Assembly (NCBI GenBank): GCA_017403065.1
Contig: JAFQOT010000012.1
Coordinates: 62,001-126,000 of the forward strand
Source of the DNA: Clostridia bacterium
GTDB lineage: Bacteria > Bacillota > Clostridia > Oscillospirales > Acutalibacteraceae
Length of the DNA: 64,000 nucleotides
Reading direction: 5' to 3'
Part shown: piece by piece, positions 1-6,580 of the stretch
Position numbering within the stretch: position 1 is the stretch's first letter
How the letters are laid out: each line of letters starts with the position of its first letter
Position numbers and translations under genes: made by a program
Notes under the pieces: generated by a model
The model's database searches: none
The model's input: only the letters and a program-made list of their open reading frames with translations
Told to the model about the DNA's origin: nothing

Positions 1-1039
1 TTTTATTTTCAGGATGGCGAACAGTAAACTCGCCAAACAGCGGTCTTCCCTCACCCAAGGTTGCACATTTAAGCAGCGCCATTGTCATAGCACAGTGCAT
101 ATCGCTTTCGCAAGAAATCATATATCCCATTTCATTAAGTAAACCGTATAATGCACAGGGAGCAAGTCCGTCAAACATAACGGGAGTTGCTGTCCAACAC
201 TCAGCCGAAATAACATCAAGATTAAACTCTTCAAAAAGGTGCTTATACATAGCCACCATTGTAGCCATAGGCTTTATGTATTTAGGAGTTAAATCGTCAA
301 GCTCGTAATTTGTGAGAAAATACTGCTCATACTCTGCAATTTCATCCGCATAGTCGGTTTCTGCGGTTTTCATTCTCTGCTCGATAATTGCGAAGTTTAT
401 AGGAATAATTCTAATACCGAATTTTTCCATCAATTCCCCTTCGTTCCAAATAACCGAGAAAAACGGTGCCGGACGGACGCCAACCTGACCTATTCTCATA
501 CCCTTGAAGTTTTTAACCATACAAGCAACTCTGATAAAGCTTTCAAGTCCCTCTTTGAATTCAGGGCTTTCCACTCTACAACAAGGCAAATGAGAAAAAG
601 GAATGTGATAACGTTGCATCTGACGAGAAACGCCAAATAAACCGCACTGTGAATCAGTAGGACGCATACCGTCTACATAATATTCATCATCAAGCGGTGC
701 CCACAAAAGTACAGGCTTTCCGAGAGCCTCAGCAATATCTGCCGCTGCCTCTTCGTTACCAAAGTTACAGTTGATAATCATTACGGCATCTACATTTTCA
801 TTTTTAAATCGCTCAATAACCTCTTTAGCTGATGCATCATCAAAAACAAGATTCTCTATACCAATACCTTTGTTATCAACAAAGCTTACCTTATCGGTTG
901 TAAAATTTTCTTCTATGTAATCTACGAACTTTTTACCTCGCTGTTCAGCAGAATACCATGTAAGGAAAGTGCCACGAGGACGGTCGGTAGTGTTACGGCG
1001 CATAGCAACCAAGCCGATTTTCACATTATAATCAAACAT
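1..1039 (-). CDS. L-fucose/L-arabinose isomerase family protein (partial, 3' end outside window)
   Basis: 346 codons are visible, from ATG at 1039 to the window edge; the C-terminus is missing. The reading frame is open throughout and starts MFDYNVKIGLVAMRRNTTDR, like the fucose/arabinose isomerase superfamily that interconverts aldoses and ketoses in the cytoplasm. A conserved acidic/polar block (residues CESDMHCAMTM, near codon 320) fits the metal-binding region of these enzymes. AAGGAGTG lies just upstream of the ATG. The gene is divergent from an AraC-type regulator; its -10 (TATAAT, complement of 1073-1078) has only a poor -35, as expected of a promoter that needs an activator. The substrate cannot be told from sequence; it could be an isomerase-like protein with a different sugar. 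Confidence 0.75.
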   Translation of the reverse strand, partial: MFDYNVKIGLVAMRRNTTDRPRGTFLTWYSAEQRGKKFVDYIEENFTTDKVSFVDNKGIGIENLVFDDASAKEVIERFKNENVDAVMIINCNFGNEEAAADIAEALGKPVLLWAPLDDEYYVDGMRPTDSQCGLFGVSRQMQRYHIPFSHLPCCRVESPEFKEGLESFIRVACMVKNFKGMRIGQVGVRPAPFFSVIWNEGELMEKFGIRIIPINFAIIEQRMKTAETDYADEIAEYEQYFLTNYELDDLTPKYIKPMATMVAMYKHLFEEFNLDVISAECWTATPVMFDGLAPCALYGLLNEMGYMISCESDMHCAMTMALLKCATLGEGRPLFGEFTVRHPENK

Positions 1040-1193
1040 ACTATCACTCCTTAACTATACATTTACATAAAAATTATATCAACCGTACCAAAAATTATAA
1101 ATGTTATAATCAAAACACTTTTTGTAAAAAACGTTTCATTTTGTTGAAATTTGTGTTATACTGTAATACACAGGAAATCAAGGAGTTGTTTTT

Positions 1194-2018
1194 ATGAAAA
1201 TAATACCGTTTGAAGAGCTATACAATTCAGATTTTGTTATAACCGAATCTTTATCAAAGGGACAAAACTGGTATACCCGTAATAATTTTTATTCTTGCAT
1301 CGGCAAACCCAAGCCATCCCACACACTACTTTGGTTTAAAAACTGCCGCGCAAAAATAACAGATTGTAATGGCAAAGTGTTGATGGCAGAAAAAAACCAA
1401 ATCGCATATATGTCCAAGGGAATTGAATATACAGTAGATTTTTTGGATACTTCTGCTAATCAGGACGACAGCGTAGTATTTCATTTTCAGCTTAAAAACA
1501 CCGATAACGAGGAAATAGCCCCCACTCTTTCACCCAAAATTTGTATAAAAAATGTTGATACAGCATTAGCTCTCTCTATCAAATCGGCAGCGGAGGAGTT
1601 TAATAAAAGTATCGTATGCGTACCCACAATCACCAGTGTTATTTATCAAATTTTAGCCATTGCATGCCAGACGCAGCGTAAAAAGGTTGTAAACCGTAAG
1701 TACAAATATATCAGCGAAGGCATTGAGCTTATGGAAAGCAACTCTGATAAAACACTTAACGAAATTGCCGAAATTTGTGGTGTAAGCGAGGGCTATTTCA
1801 GAAAGCTTTTCCGTGAGTACAGTGGTGAAAACCCCGTTGATTTCAGACAAAAGCACCGCATTGAAAAAGCAAAACAGCTACTTTTGATGGATACGCATTC
1901 CATAAGCGAAATTGCATACGAGCTTAATTTTGCAGATATTTACCATTTCAGCAAGACATTCAAAAAAATTGTTGGTGTCTCACCTCAAAAATATATAAAA
2001 AATGAAAATTTTAAATAA
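1194..2018 (+). CDS. AraC family transcriptional regulator
   Basis: 274 aa. The N-terminal ~150 residues look like an AraC-type cupin sensor; the C-terminal ~100 residues (from KYKYISEGIELMESN) are the double helix-turn-helix HTH_18 domain, with LNEIAEICGVSEGYFRKLFR as the first HTH and ISEIAYELNFADIYHFSKTF leading to the family signature FKKIVGVSPQKY at the end. AAGGAG (1180-1185) precedes the ATG by 8 bases. It is divergent from the isomerase-like gene with 154 bp between starts, so it probably senses a sugar and activates that gene. The ligand is unknown. Confidence 0.88.
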   Translation: MKIIPFEELYNSDFVITESLSKGQNWYTRNNFYSCIGKPKPSHTLLWFKNCRAKITDCNGKVLMAEKNQIAYMSKGIEYTVDFLDTSANQDDSVVFHFQLKNTDNEEIAPTLSPKICIKNVDTALALSIKSAAEEFNKSIVCVPTITSVIYQILAIACQTQRKKVVNRKYKYISEGIELMESNSDKTLNEIAEICGVSEGYFRKLFREYSGENPVDFRQKHRIEKAKQLLLMDTHSISEIAYELNFADIYHFSKTFKKIVGVSPQKYIKNENFK

Positions 2019-2124
2019 GGCTGTGTTTTGTTTTATAATTTATCAGTAATAGAATATTTATTACATTATTTTGAAAATCATAATATACAAGCCACTCCTC
2101 ATATTTTAAAACGGAGGGGTAAAA

Positions 2125-2889
2125 ATGAAATTTATGATTATAACCAAAAAACAAATACGGCTTGTATTAAGTCTGTGCATAGCCTCGGTCGTTACCATAA
2201 TAGGTTCTGTAAGTGTTTTCGCAAACAGTAACCGCTTGCTGCCTATTTACTGTGTAGAAACCGATAAAAAACAGGTGGCTATAAGCTTCGACGCGGCTTG
2301 GGGTAATGACGATACCGAAACGCTTATCAACATTTTAAAGGAATATGAAGTTCCCGCAACCTTTTTTGTTGTTGGAGCTTGGGTAGATAAATATCCCGAA
2401 TCAGTAAAGCAACTGTCTGATGCGGGTCATCAAATACAAAACCATTCCAACACTCACCCGCATATGTCACAGATTTCGGTATCACAAATCAAAGACGAGC
2501 TTGAAAGCTGTAACAAAAAAATTGAAAGCATAACAGGCGTCTACCCCACCCTTTTGCGTGCCCCTTACGGAGATTATAATAACACCCTTATTGAAACAAC
2601 AAACGATATGAATATGGAAGTAATACAATGGGACGTTGACTCTCTTGATTGGAAAGATAATGCCACACCCGATAGTATTTGTCAGCGTGTTACAAGCAAG
2701 GTTAAAAACGGAAGTATTGTTTTGTTTCACAACGATGCCGACCACACACCCGAAGCGTTACCCAATATACTCAAATGCCTCAAAGACGAGGGGTATGAGT
2801 TTGTGTTTATAAGCGATTTGATTTATAAAGATAATTACGAAATTAAACACGACGGAACACAGTGTAAACTAAAAGACGGTGCCGAATAG
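2125..2889 (+). CDS. Polysaccharide deacetylase (NodB domain), secreted/membrane-anchored
   Basis: 254 aa. An N-terminal hydrophobic segment (residues ~10-32, ending VSVFA) is a signal peptide or anchor. The NodB fold follows: motif 1 AISFDAAWGNDDT supplies the catalytic Asp and metal Asp, motif 2 HQIQNHSNTHPHM the two metal His (HxxTH), motif 3 LLRAPYGDYNN, and VLFHND near the end is the last His motif. Such enzymes remove acetyl groups from peptidoglycan or other glycans outside the cell; this length and the FDAAWG form resemble PdaA/PdaB-type sporulation deacetylases. GGAGGGG lies 7 bases before the ATG. The C-terminal 80 residues are repeated, in diverged form, at 5498-5740. Confidence 0.88.
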   Translation: MKFMIITKKQIRLVLSLCIASVVTIIGSVSVFANSNRLLPIYCVETDKKQVAISFDAAWGNDDTETLINILKEYEVPATFFVVGAWVDKYPESVKQLSDAGHQIQNHSNTHPHMSQISVSQIKDELESCNKKIESITGVYPTLLRAPYGDYNNTLIETTNDMNMEVIQWDVDSLDWKDNATPDSICQRVTSKVKNGSIVLFHNDADHTPEALPNILKCLKDEGYEFVFISDLIYKDNYEIKHDGTQCKLKDGAE

Positions 2890-2903
2890 CACCATCTTTT
2901 TTA
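2871..2903 (+). terminator. Intrinsic terminator overlapping the deacetylase stop codon
   Basis: Imperfect stem AAAAGACGGTGC / GCACCATCTTTT (2871-2882, 2889-2900) with the TAG stop (2887-2889) at the edge of the loop, followed by Ts. The truncated copy of this gene at 5.5 kb lacks it. Confidence 0.7.
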
Positions 2904-2907
2904 AATA

Positions 2908-3004
2908 TTGTAGGGCCAGATGCCCACATCCGCCGCTTTCTTTTAAACCCGCCACCTGTGTTTGATATATCTTTCGAGACGATGTGGGGCATCGTCCCCC
3001 ACAA
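2908..3004. repeat. TTGTAGGG-type palindromic intergenic repeat, copy A
   Basis: Begins TTGTAGGG and ends CCCCCACAA, so its ends form an imperfect inverted repeat; inside are further inverted words (GATGCCCACATC; GATGTGGGGCATCGTC). Two related copies lie at 5736-5813 and 5911-6000. Short elements with these ends are familiar between genes in Oscillospiraceae-type genomes and look MITE-like, but no coding capacity or target duplication is visible. Confidence 0.55.
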
Positions 3005-3067
3005 CATACAAACCCGTCCCCTTGTATGCTCTAACTAAAAAGAAAATAATATTGTTTTTAAAATATA

Positions 3068-3096
3068 TTGAAATAAATTATGCCCGATGCTATAAT
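3068..3096 (+). promoter_or_regulatory. Sigma-A promoter with a very short leader
   Basis: TTGAAA (3068-3073), 17 bp, then a perfect TATAAT (3091-3096). Transcription should begin around 3102-3104, within or beside the AGGGTG ribosome-binding site, leaving about ten untranslated bases before the ATG at 3113. Confidence 0.75.
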
Positions 3097-3112
3097 AAAA
3101 TAGGGTGTGAAA

Positions 3113-4375
3113 ATGGCAAATATTGAGTTGAGAGATAATAATATAATAATAAACAAGATGAACCATCCATCTTGTGTAACCTCATTTATACGTTGTGTAA
3201 ATAAAGCTATAAAAAGAAAGATACATAATATTAATATACATTGTGACTGTGAAAAAGAAAGTATTTTTCCAGATGCCTGTTTGCCTATTTCTGCATTGAT
3301 ACAAAATTACAAGAAATTTTACAATATTAACTTTAATCTAAAAATTCCAAAAGATAGTTATTTGAAAAAGTGTTGTTTTGGAGAACATCTATTTTTATTG
3401 CCTGAGGAATTAAAGAAAATCAAAAATCCGTTCGATAAAATTTTAACTTTTTCATCCAAAGAAGGATATGAGAGCCAAATAGCACAAATTACTCAAACTT
3501 TTATTGATTATATGAGTAAAGACACCGTCTGTGAAGAAGGTGTTATTAAAAGTTTAATATGGTGTATTAATGAAGTTATGGATAATGTACTTGTTCATAG
3601 TGGTGAAGATACGGGTTATATAATGGCACAATATCATCGCAAGAAAAATAGATTGGCTTTTTGCGTATGTGATTATGGTATAGGGATACATAAATCTCTC
3701 TTGGAAAGCAAACATAAGCCCGCTACAGAAATAGATGCATTAACTATGGCAATACAAGAAGGAATAGGTGATGGCAAAGGACAAGGTAATGGGTTATATG
3801 GATTATACCAAATAGTAAAAGAAAATGGCGGAAAACTTACTATTTCGTCTGGTGAATCTGCAATCATGCTTAGTGACAGTAAAGGTTTACAAAAATTTGA
3901 TAATGGCGAAAAACCAGCAAAAACAAATTCTGGAACAATAGTCGATTTCCAATTGGATATATCTAAAAAAATTGATATCCAGACTGCGTTGTGTAAAATA
4001 AACGGATTTGATGGTTTTGATATAAGAATAGATAATATGTGGGATGAAAATAATCGCGATTGGTTACGTTACAATGTTTATGAAAATTGTTCGGGAACAG
4101 GCACACGTCTCGCAGGTAAAGAATTGAAAAATGATGTAATTAATACTTTACGAAGAACAAAGGCTCCTATTATTTTGGATTTTGAAGCAGTAAAAACTTG
4201 TAGTTCTTCTTTTATAGATGAGTTTTTATGTAAACTTTTTTTAGAATTAGGTGTGCTGGAATTTAATAAATTGATAAAAATTGAAAATATGGATAATTTT
4301 ATAAAACACCTTTTTGAAAGGTCAATTTTTATGAGAATGCATACAGAATGGGAAAACGTTTCTGATAAAAAATAA
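3113..4375 (+). CDS. GHKL-type ATPase fused to a STAS-like (DUF4325) domain
   Basis: 420 aa, no membrane segment. After a ~115-residue N-terminal region without recognised motifs comes a histidine-kinase-like ATPase: N box NEVMDNVLVHS (~155), G1 box DYGIGI (~190), G2 box GQGNGLYGLYQI (~222). The C-terminal ~95 residues, with ILDFEAVKTCSSSFIDEFL, resemble the STAS-like DUF4325 domain. There is no phospho-acceptor His domain, so it looks like an ATP-dependent switch of the anti-sigma/serine-kinase kind rather than a sensor kinase. A GTG at 3107 is in frame, but AGGGTG is well placed for ATG 3113. It is strikingly AT-rich next to its neighbours and sits in a disturbed region, which suggests transfer. 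Its target is unknown. Confidence 0.72.
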   Translation: MANIELRDNNIIINKMNHPSCVTSFIRCVNKAIKRKIHNINIHCDCEKESIFPDACLPISALIQNYKKFYNINFNLKIPKDSYLKKCCFGEHLFLLPEELKKIKNPFDKILTFSSKEGYESQIAQITQTFIDYMSKDTVCEEGVIKSLIWCINEVMDNVLVHSGEDTGYIMAQYHRKKNRLAFCVCDYGIGIHKSLLESKHKPATEIDALTMAIQEGIGDGKGQGNGLYGLYQIVKENGGKLTISSGESAIMLSDSKGLQKFDNGEKPAKTNSGTIVDFQLDISKKIDIQTALCKINGFDGFDIRIDNMWDENNRDWLRYNVYENCSGTGTRLAGKELKNDVINTLRRTKAPIILDFEAVKTCSSSFIDEFLCKLFLELGVLEFNKLIKIENMDNFIKHLFERSIFMRMHTEWENVSDKK

Positions 4376-4463
4376 ATTATTGTATTTTAGGAAATATTTA
4401 AATACTACATATTGTATTTAATGAATTTTTTTAAAAATTTTTCGCATTATTTTTAAAAAAAGG

Positions 4464-4492
4464 TTTACATTTTGTGTAATTTTGTATATATT
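4464..4492 (+). promoter_or_regulatory. Sigma-A promoter for candidate small RNA
   Basis: TTTACA (4464-4469), 17 bp, TATATT (4487-4492). No open reading frame follows on this strand before the terminator at 4655. Confidence 0.6.
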
Positions 4493-4498
4493 ATATAT

Positions 4499-4692
4499 GG
4501 AATTACTTTTTAGTAAGTCCTTGCCGATGAAATTCTTATTTGGTTAAGAAAATTAAGAATTGAGGTCTTCATAGGGTTTGGCAAGAGCCTGTTCTTAACT
4601 ATGTCTTTAAGACAAAAAATGCCAAGGCTTTTAGCCTTTATAATTTTTAAAAAGTAAGGGATGGATAAATAAATCCGTCCCTTATCTTTTTT
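4499..4692 (+). ncRNA. Candidate structured small RNA (~190 nt), family unknown
   Basis: A promoter at 4464-4492 and a strong terminator at 4655-4692 bracket about 155 nt without a usable ORF on this strand. Internal pairings are visible: CTTGCC (from 4519) with GGCAAG (~4579) closing a domain that contains ATTCTTA/TAAGAAT; then TGTCTT/AAGACA and AAGGC/GCCTT hairpins. It did not match tmRNA, RNase P RNA or SRP RNA on reading; the size would allow a 6S-like RNA, but I could not identify the conserved central bubble. A 65-codon frame on the opposite strand has no ribosome-binding site and is rejected. Confidence 0.5.
4655..4692 (+). terminator. Intrinsic terminator of the candidate small RNA
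   Basis: Eleven-pair stem AAGGGATGGAT / ATCCGTCCCTT (4656-4666, 4673-4683; one G-U) followed by TCTTTTTT. From here to 4860 I see no gene or structured element. Confidence 0.8.
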
Positions 4693-4863
4693 ATATGTAA
4701 ATGCCATATGATTTTGAATTGAATTTTACAATAAAACAGTGGCACTGGGGCACAATGACTTGGGGTTAATGTGTGTGTTTTCTTTGGTGTGTGATTTTCA
4801 AAGATAAAATATTGCTCCTTCCTTTATTTCGTTTTTAAATTCCTCTTACATTGTATTATCTAG

Positions 4864-4901
4864 ATACAATATTAGTATTATAGAAAAATATTTAAAAATC
4901 A
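4864..4901. repeat. 38-bp direct repeat, left copy
   Basis: Starts ATACAATATTAGTATT and matches 6305-6342 at about 35 of 38 positions. The first 15 bases form an imperfect palindrome (ATAC...GTAT), so it might also be an operator. A shorter relative, starting GTATTTTAGGAAATATTT, occurs at about 4382. Confidence 0.7.
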
Positions 4902-4941
4902 AATAAAAATACTCGGACCGATTAAAGTTTGAGCAATGATA

Positions 4942-5394
4942 TTATAAACCTAATAATTCTTTTTTCTTTTCATTAAATTCTTCGTCAGTTATTATTCCTT
5001 CTTTTCGCCATTTTTCCAATGTGCTAATTTTTCCTTTAATCATTTTCTTAATTATATCATCTTTTACATTATTATCATAATTATAGTCTGATTCTGATAA
5101 TTGAACTGGTTTTAAAACCTCACTCATAGGTATATTGTTGGGTATATTTTCGTTCTTTGTTTCTTGCTCTAAAAGTTCGATAATTGTTTGTGAATTTTCA
5201 ATCAACTCTCCCAAACCATATAGCGCAAGCGTCCCTATCCAAGAACTCAATGAACCTAAGATAATTACCAATATACCTAACAGTATTTCTTCTTTTAAAA
5301 TTGAGGCAAAACCAGAAAATAACGAAATAAGAATACCAATAAAACAAATTATTTCGGCCACCGCTTTGATTTTGTCACTGATGTTTTTAAACAT
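4942..5394 (-). CDS. Small membrane protein with C-terminal SHOCT domain
   Basis: 150 aa. Two hydrophobic segments (about residues 10-35 and 38-70, the second rich in L/I/G) are followed by a polar linker and a C-terminal SHOCT module, seen in KISTLEKWRKEGIITDEEFN followed by KKKELLGL. SHOCT is a short oligomerisation domain found at protein ends. The start at 5394 is chosen because GAGAGGA lies 5 bases upstream and because extension upstream only reads the antisense of the deacetylase fragment. A promoter is seen at 5438-5466. Function unknown. Confidence 0.75.
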   Translation of the reverse strand: MFKNISDKIKAVAEIICFIGILISLFSGFASILKEEILLGILVIILGSLSSWIGTLALYGLGELIENSQTIIELLEQETKNENIPNNIPMSEVLKPVQLSESDYNYDNNVKDDIIKKMIKGKISTLEKWRKEGIITDEEFNEKKKELLGL

Positions 5395-5437
5395 AAAATC
5401 CTCTCTCAATCCAACAACAAAGTAGTTATTGTATATT

Positions 5438-5466
5438 ATTTTATCATAATAAAGCAAAATGCACAA
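5438..5466 (-). promoter_or_regulatory. Sigma-A promoter for the SHOCT gene
   Basis: On the minus strand TTGTGC (5466-5461), 17 bp, TGA-extended TAAAAT (5443-5438), 44 bp upstream of the start codon. Confidence 0.55.
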
Positions 5467-5497
5467 GCCCTTATAAAATATTACTTTTTTATCTAAT

Positions 5498-5740
5498 GTT
5501 GACTCTCTTGATTGGAAAGATAATGCCACACCCGAAAGTATTTGCAACCGCGTGACAAGTAAGGTCAAAAACGGCTCTATTGTGCTATTCCACAACGATG
5601 CTGACCACACACCCGAAGCGTTACCAAATATACTCAAATGCCTCAAAGACCAGGGGTATGAGTTTGTATTTATAAGCGATTTGATTTATAAAGAAAACTA
5701 CGAAATAAAACACGACGGAACACAGTGCAAAATATCGTAG
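5498..5740 (+). pseudogene. 3' fragment of a second polysaccharide deacetylase copy
   Basis: Encodes the last ~80 residues of a NodB deacetylase and nothing of its N-terminal half. It aligns without gaps to 2635-2870 of the intact gene; the proteins differ at few positions (E/Q, D/E, Q/N) while many third codon bases differ, so the copy evolved under protein-level constraint before it was truncated. Homology starts at GTTGACTC (5498). At the right end it stops at CAGTGCAAA, and the stop TAG is supplied by the CGTAGGG end of repeat copy B. A 62-codon frame from 5552 could be read, but its Met is absent from an equivalent start in the intact gene and no ribosome-binding site is present. Confidence 0.85.
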
Positions 5741-5813
5741 GGTGCGGCGCCTTCGACGCACCGCAAATATTTGAAAAACTTAACGGGATGTCGTGGGCGC
5801 CATCCCCTACAAA
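5736..5813. repeat. GTAGGG-type palindromic repeat, copy B
   Basis: Begins CGTAGGGTGCGG and ends CCATCCCCTACAAA; GTAGGG/CCCTAC are perfect inverted ends. It has replaced the end of the deacetylase fragment. Related to copies at 2908 and 5911. Confidence 0.55.
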
Positions 5814-5817
5814 CCAC

Positions 5818-5847
5818 AAAAGACGGCTGAAATCAGCCGTCTTTTTT
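5818..5847. terminator. Intrinsic terminator
   Basis: Perfect nine-pair stem GACGGCTGA / TCAGCCGTC (5822-5830, 5833-5841) flanked by AAAA and TTTTTT, so it could act both ways. It is followed by an A/T-rich run of TGAATGATGAATATTGAATAATGAA type (5849-5877). Confidence 0.85.
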
Positions 5848-5910
5848 AATGAATGATGAATATTGAATAATGAATAATTTCGGTGTACTTCGCACAAATA
5901 TAAAAAATAT

Positions 5911-6000
5911 TTGTAGGGACAGGGTGCGGGTGTCCTGTGGACACCTCTGCAAAGCAGAATCACCGACCGAGACGGCAGTCGAGACCCACGACTGTCCGCT
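5911..6000. repeat. TTGTAGGG-type repeat, copy C
   Basis: Starts TTGTAGGGACAGGGTGCGGG; the right part reads GACGGCAGTCGAGACCCACG followed by ACTGTCC. Only the left end clearly matches copies A and B; the right boundary is uncertain. Confidence 0.4.
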
Positions 6001-6034
6001 GATTTTTAACACACAGATTTAACTGCGTTTTGCT

Positions 6035-6097
6035 TTATCTTCCGAACAAATAATCTAAAGAGACATCAAGGATTTTTGATATTGCATCAATTTCAAA
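6035..6097 (-). pseudogene. Remnant of an XRE-family repressor (last ~20 codons)
   Basis: Reads FEIDAISKILDVSLDYLFGR then stop at 6037-6035. This is the typical end of an HTH_3 domain (helix 4-5 with a DVSLDYLFG ending). A stop codon lies directly upstream at 6100-6098, so only the tail survives. Confidence 0.5.
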
Positions 6098-6100
6098 TCA

Positions 6101-6250
6101 GCAATACCGCAACGCAATAAATATATGGTAAACCATTCGGATATTGCTATTTGTTATATTCATCACGGCTGGGGAAATGCAATAAACACATATAATTTTG
6201 CCAAAAAGAAAAATTTAAAAATAATCAATCTCTCTACATATAACGGATAA
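6101..6250 (+). pseudogene. Remnant of a SLOG/DUF1273-like gene (3' end)
   Basis: In frame with ATG 6125 it reads MVNHSDIAICYIHHGWGNAI, then NTYNFAKKKNLKIINLSTYNG and a stop at 6248-6250; upstream codons RNKY also fit. This is the C-terminal nucleotide-fold strand-loop of a Clostridia family of SLOG proteins (MVD-SD-CY-GGA--YAKKK---INL pattern, from memory). No ribosome-binding site or N-terminal domain is present. Region 5741-6580 otherwise holds repeats, terminators and a hairpin pair. Confidence 0.4.
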
Positions 6251-6304
6251 CATAAATAAAAAGCACCTTAACAATAAGTATTATGATAAATGTTTCTTGT
6301 TCCA

Positions 6305-6342
6305 TACAATATTAGTATTTTAGAAAAATATTTTAAAATTAT
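6305..6342. repeat. 38-bp direct repeat, right copy
   Basis: Matches 4864-4901. The 1.4 kb between copies holds the SHOCT gene, the deacetylase fragment, palindromic repeats and the two gene remnants. Confidence 0.7.
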
Positions 6343-6348
6343 AAAAGA

Positions 6349-6377
6349 AAAAAGCCGCGATATGCGGCTTTTTTCTT
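6349..6377. terminator. Bidirectional intrinsic terminator
   Basis: AAAAAAGCCGC / GCGGCTTTTTT (6349-6359, 6365-6375), five-base loop. Confidence 0.85.
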
Positions 6378-6398
6378 TTTAAGGGGTTTGAGGAGAGA

Positions 6399-6459
6399 AT
6401 TTCCGAAAGTAATCTTTCAGGAAATTATACCGAAACGGGTGCGGCTCCCTTATCGGTAC
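6399..6459. other. Two consecutive hairpins upstream of the SpoIIQ-like gene
   Basis: Hairpin 1: AATTTCCGAAAG pairs with CTTTC-A-GGAAATT (6399-6410, 6415-6427; one bulged A, TAAT loop). Hairpin 2: TACCGA (6429-6434) with TCGGTA (6454-6459), with GGG/CCC inside. There is no T run after either, so they are not simple terminators. They may be a structured leader or a repeat; I cannot tell which strand is transcribed. Confidence 0.4.
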
Positions 6460-6580
6460 GGGTATATATTAAACTATAATTTTTTCTTTTCTATTTATTT
6501 TTTATGAACTATTTTTAAATTTTTGAAAATTGAATATACCATTTTGTTTTGTCAATAATAAAAACAGACAAAGGAAAGGA

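Noticed and set aside
2028..2231. 67-codon frame before the deacetylase
   Set aside because: Overlaps the deacetylase start in another frame; no ribosome-binding site.
4499..4655. 6S RNA assignment
   Set aside because: Size and promoter fit, but the conserved internal bubble could not be placed by eye; left as unknown.
4510..4707. 65-codon minus-strand frame opposite the candidate small RNA
   Set aside because: No ribosome-binding site, overlaps the terminator, basic/low-complexity translation without a recognisable fold.
5395..5646. N-terminal extension of the SHOCT protein to 234 residues
   Set aside because: The extra codons are the antisense of the deacetylase fragment and an AT-rich promoter region; ATG 5394 has GAGAGGA.
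5670..5963. 97-codon minus-strand frame across the palindromic repeats
   Set aside because: Runs through repeats and a terminator, no start signal.
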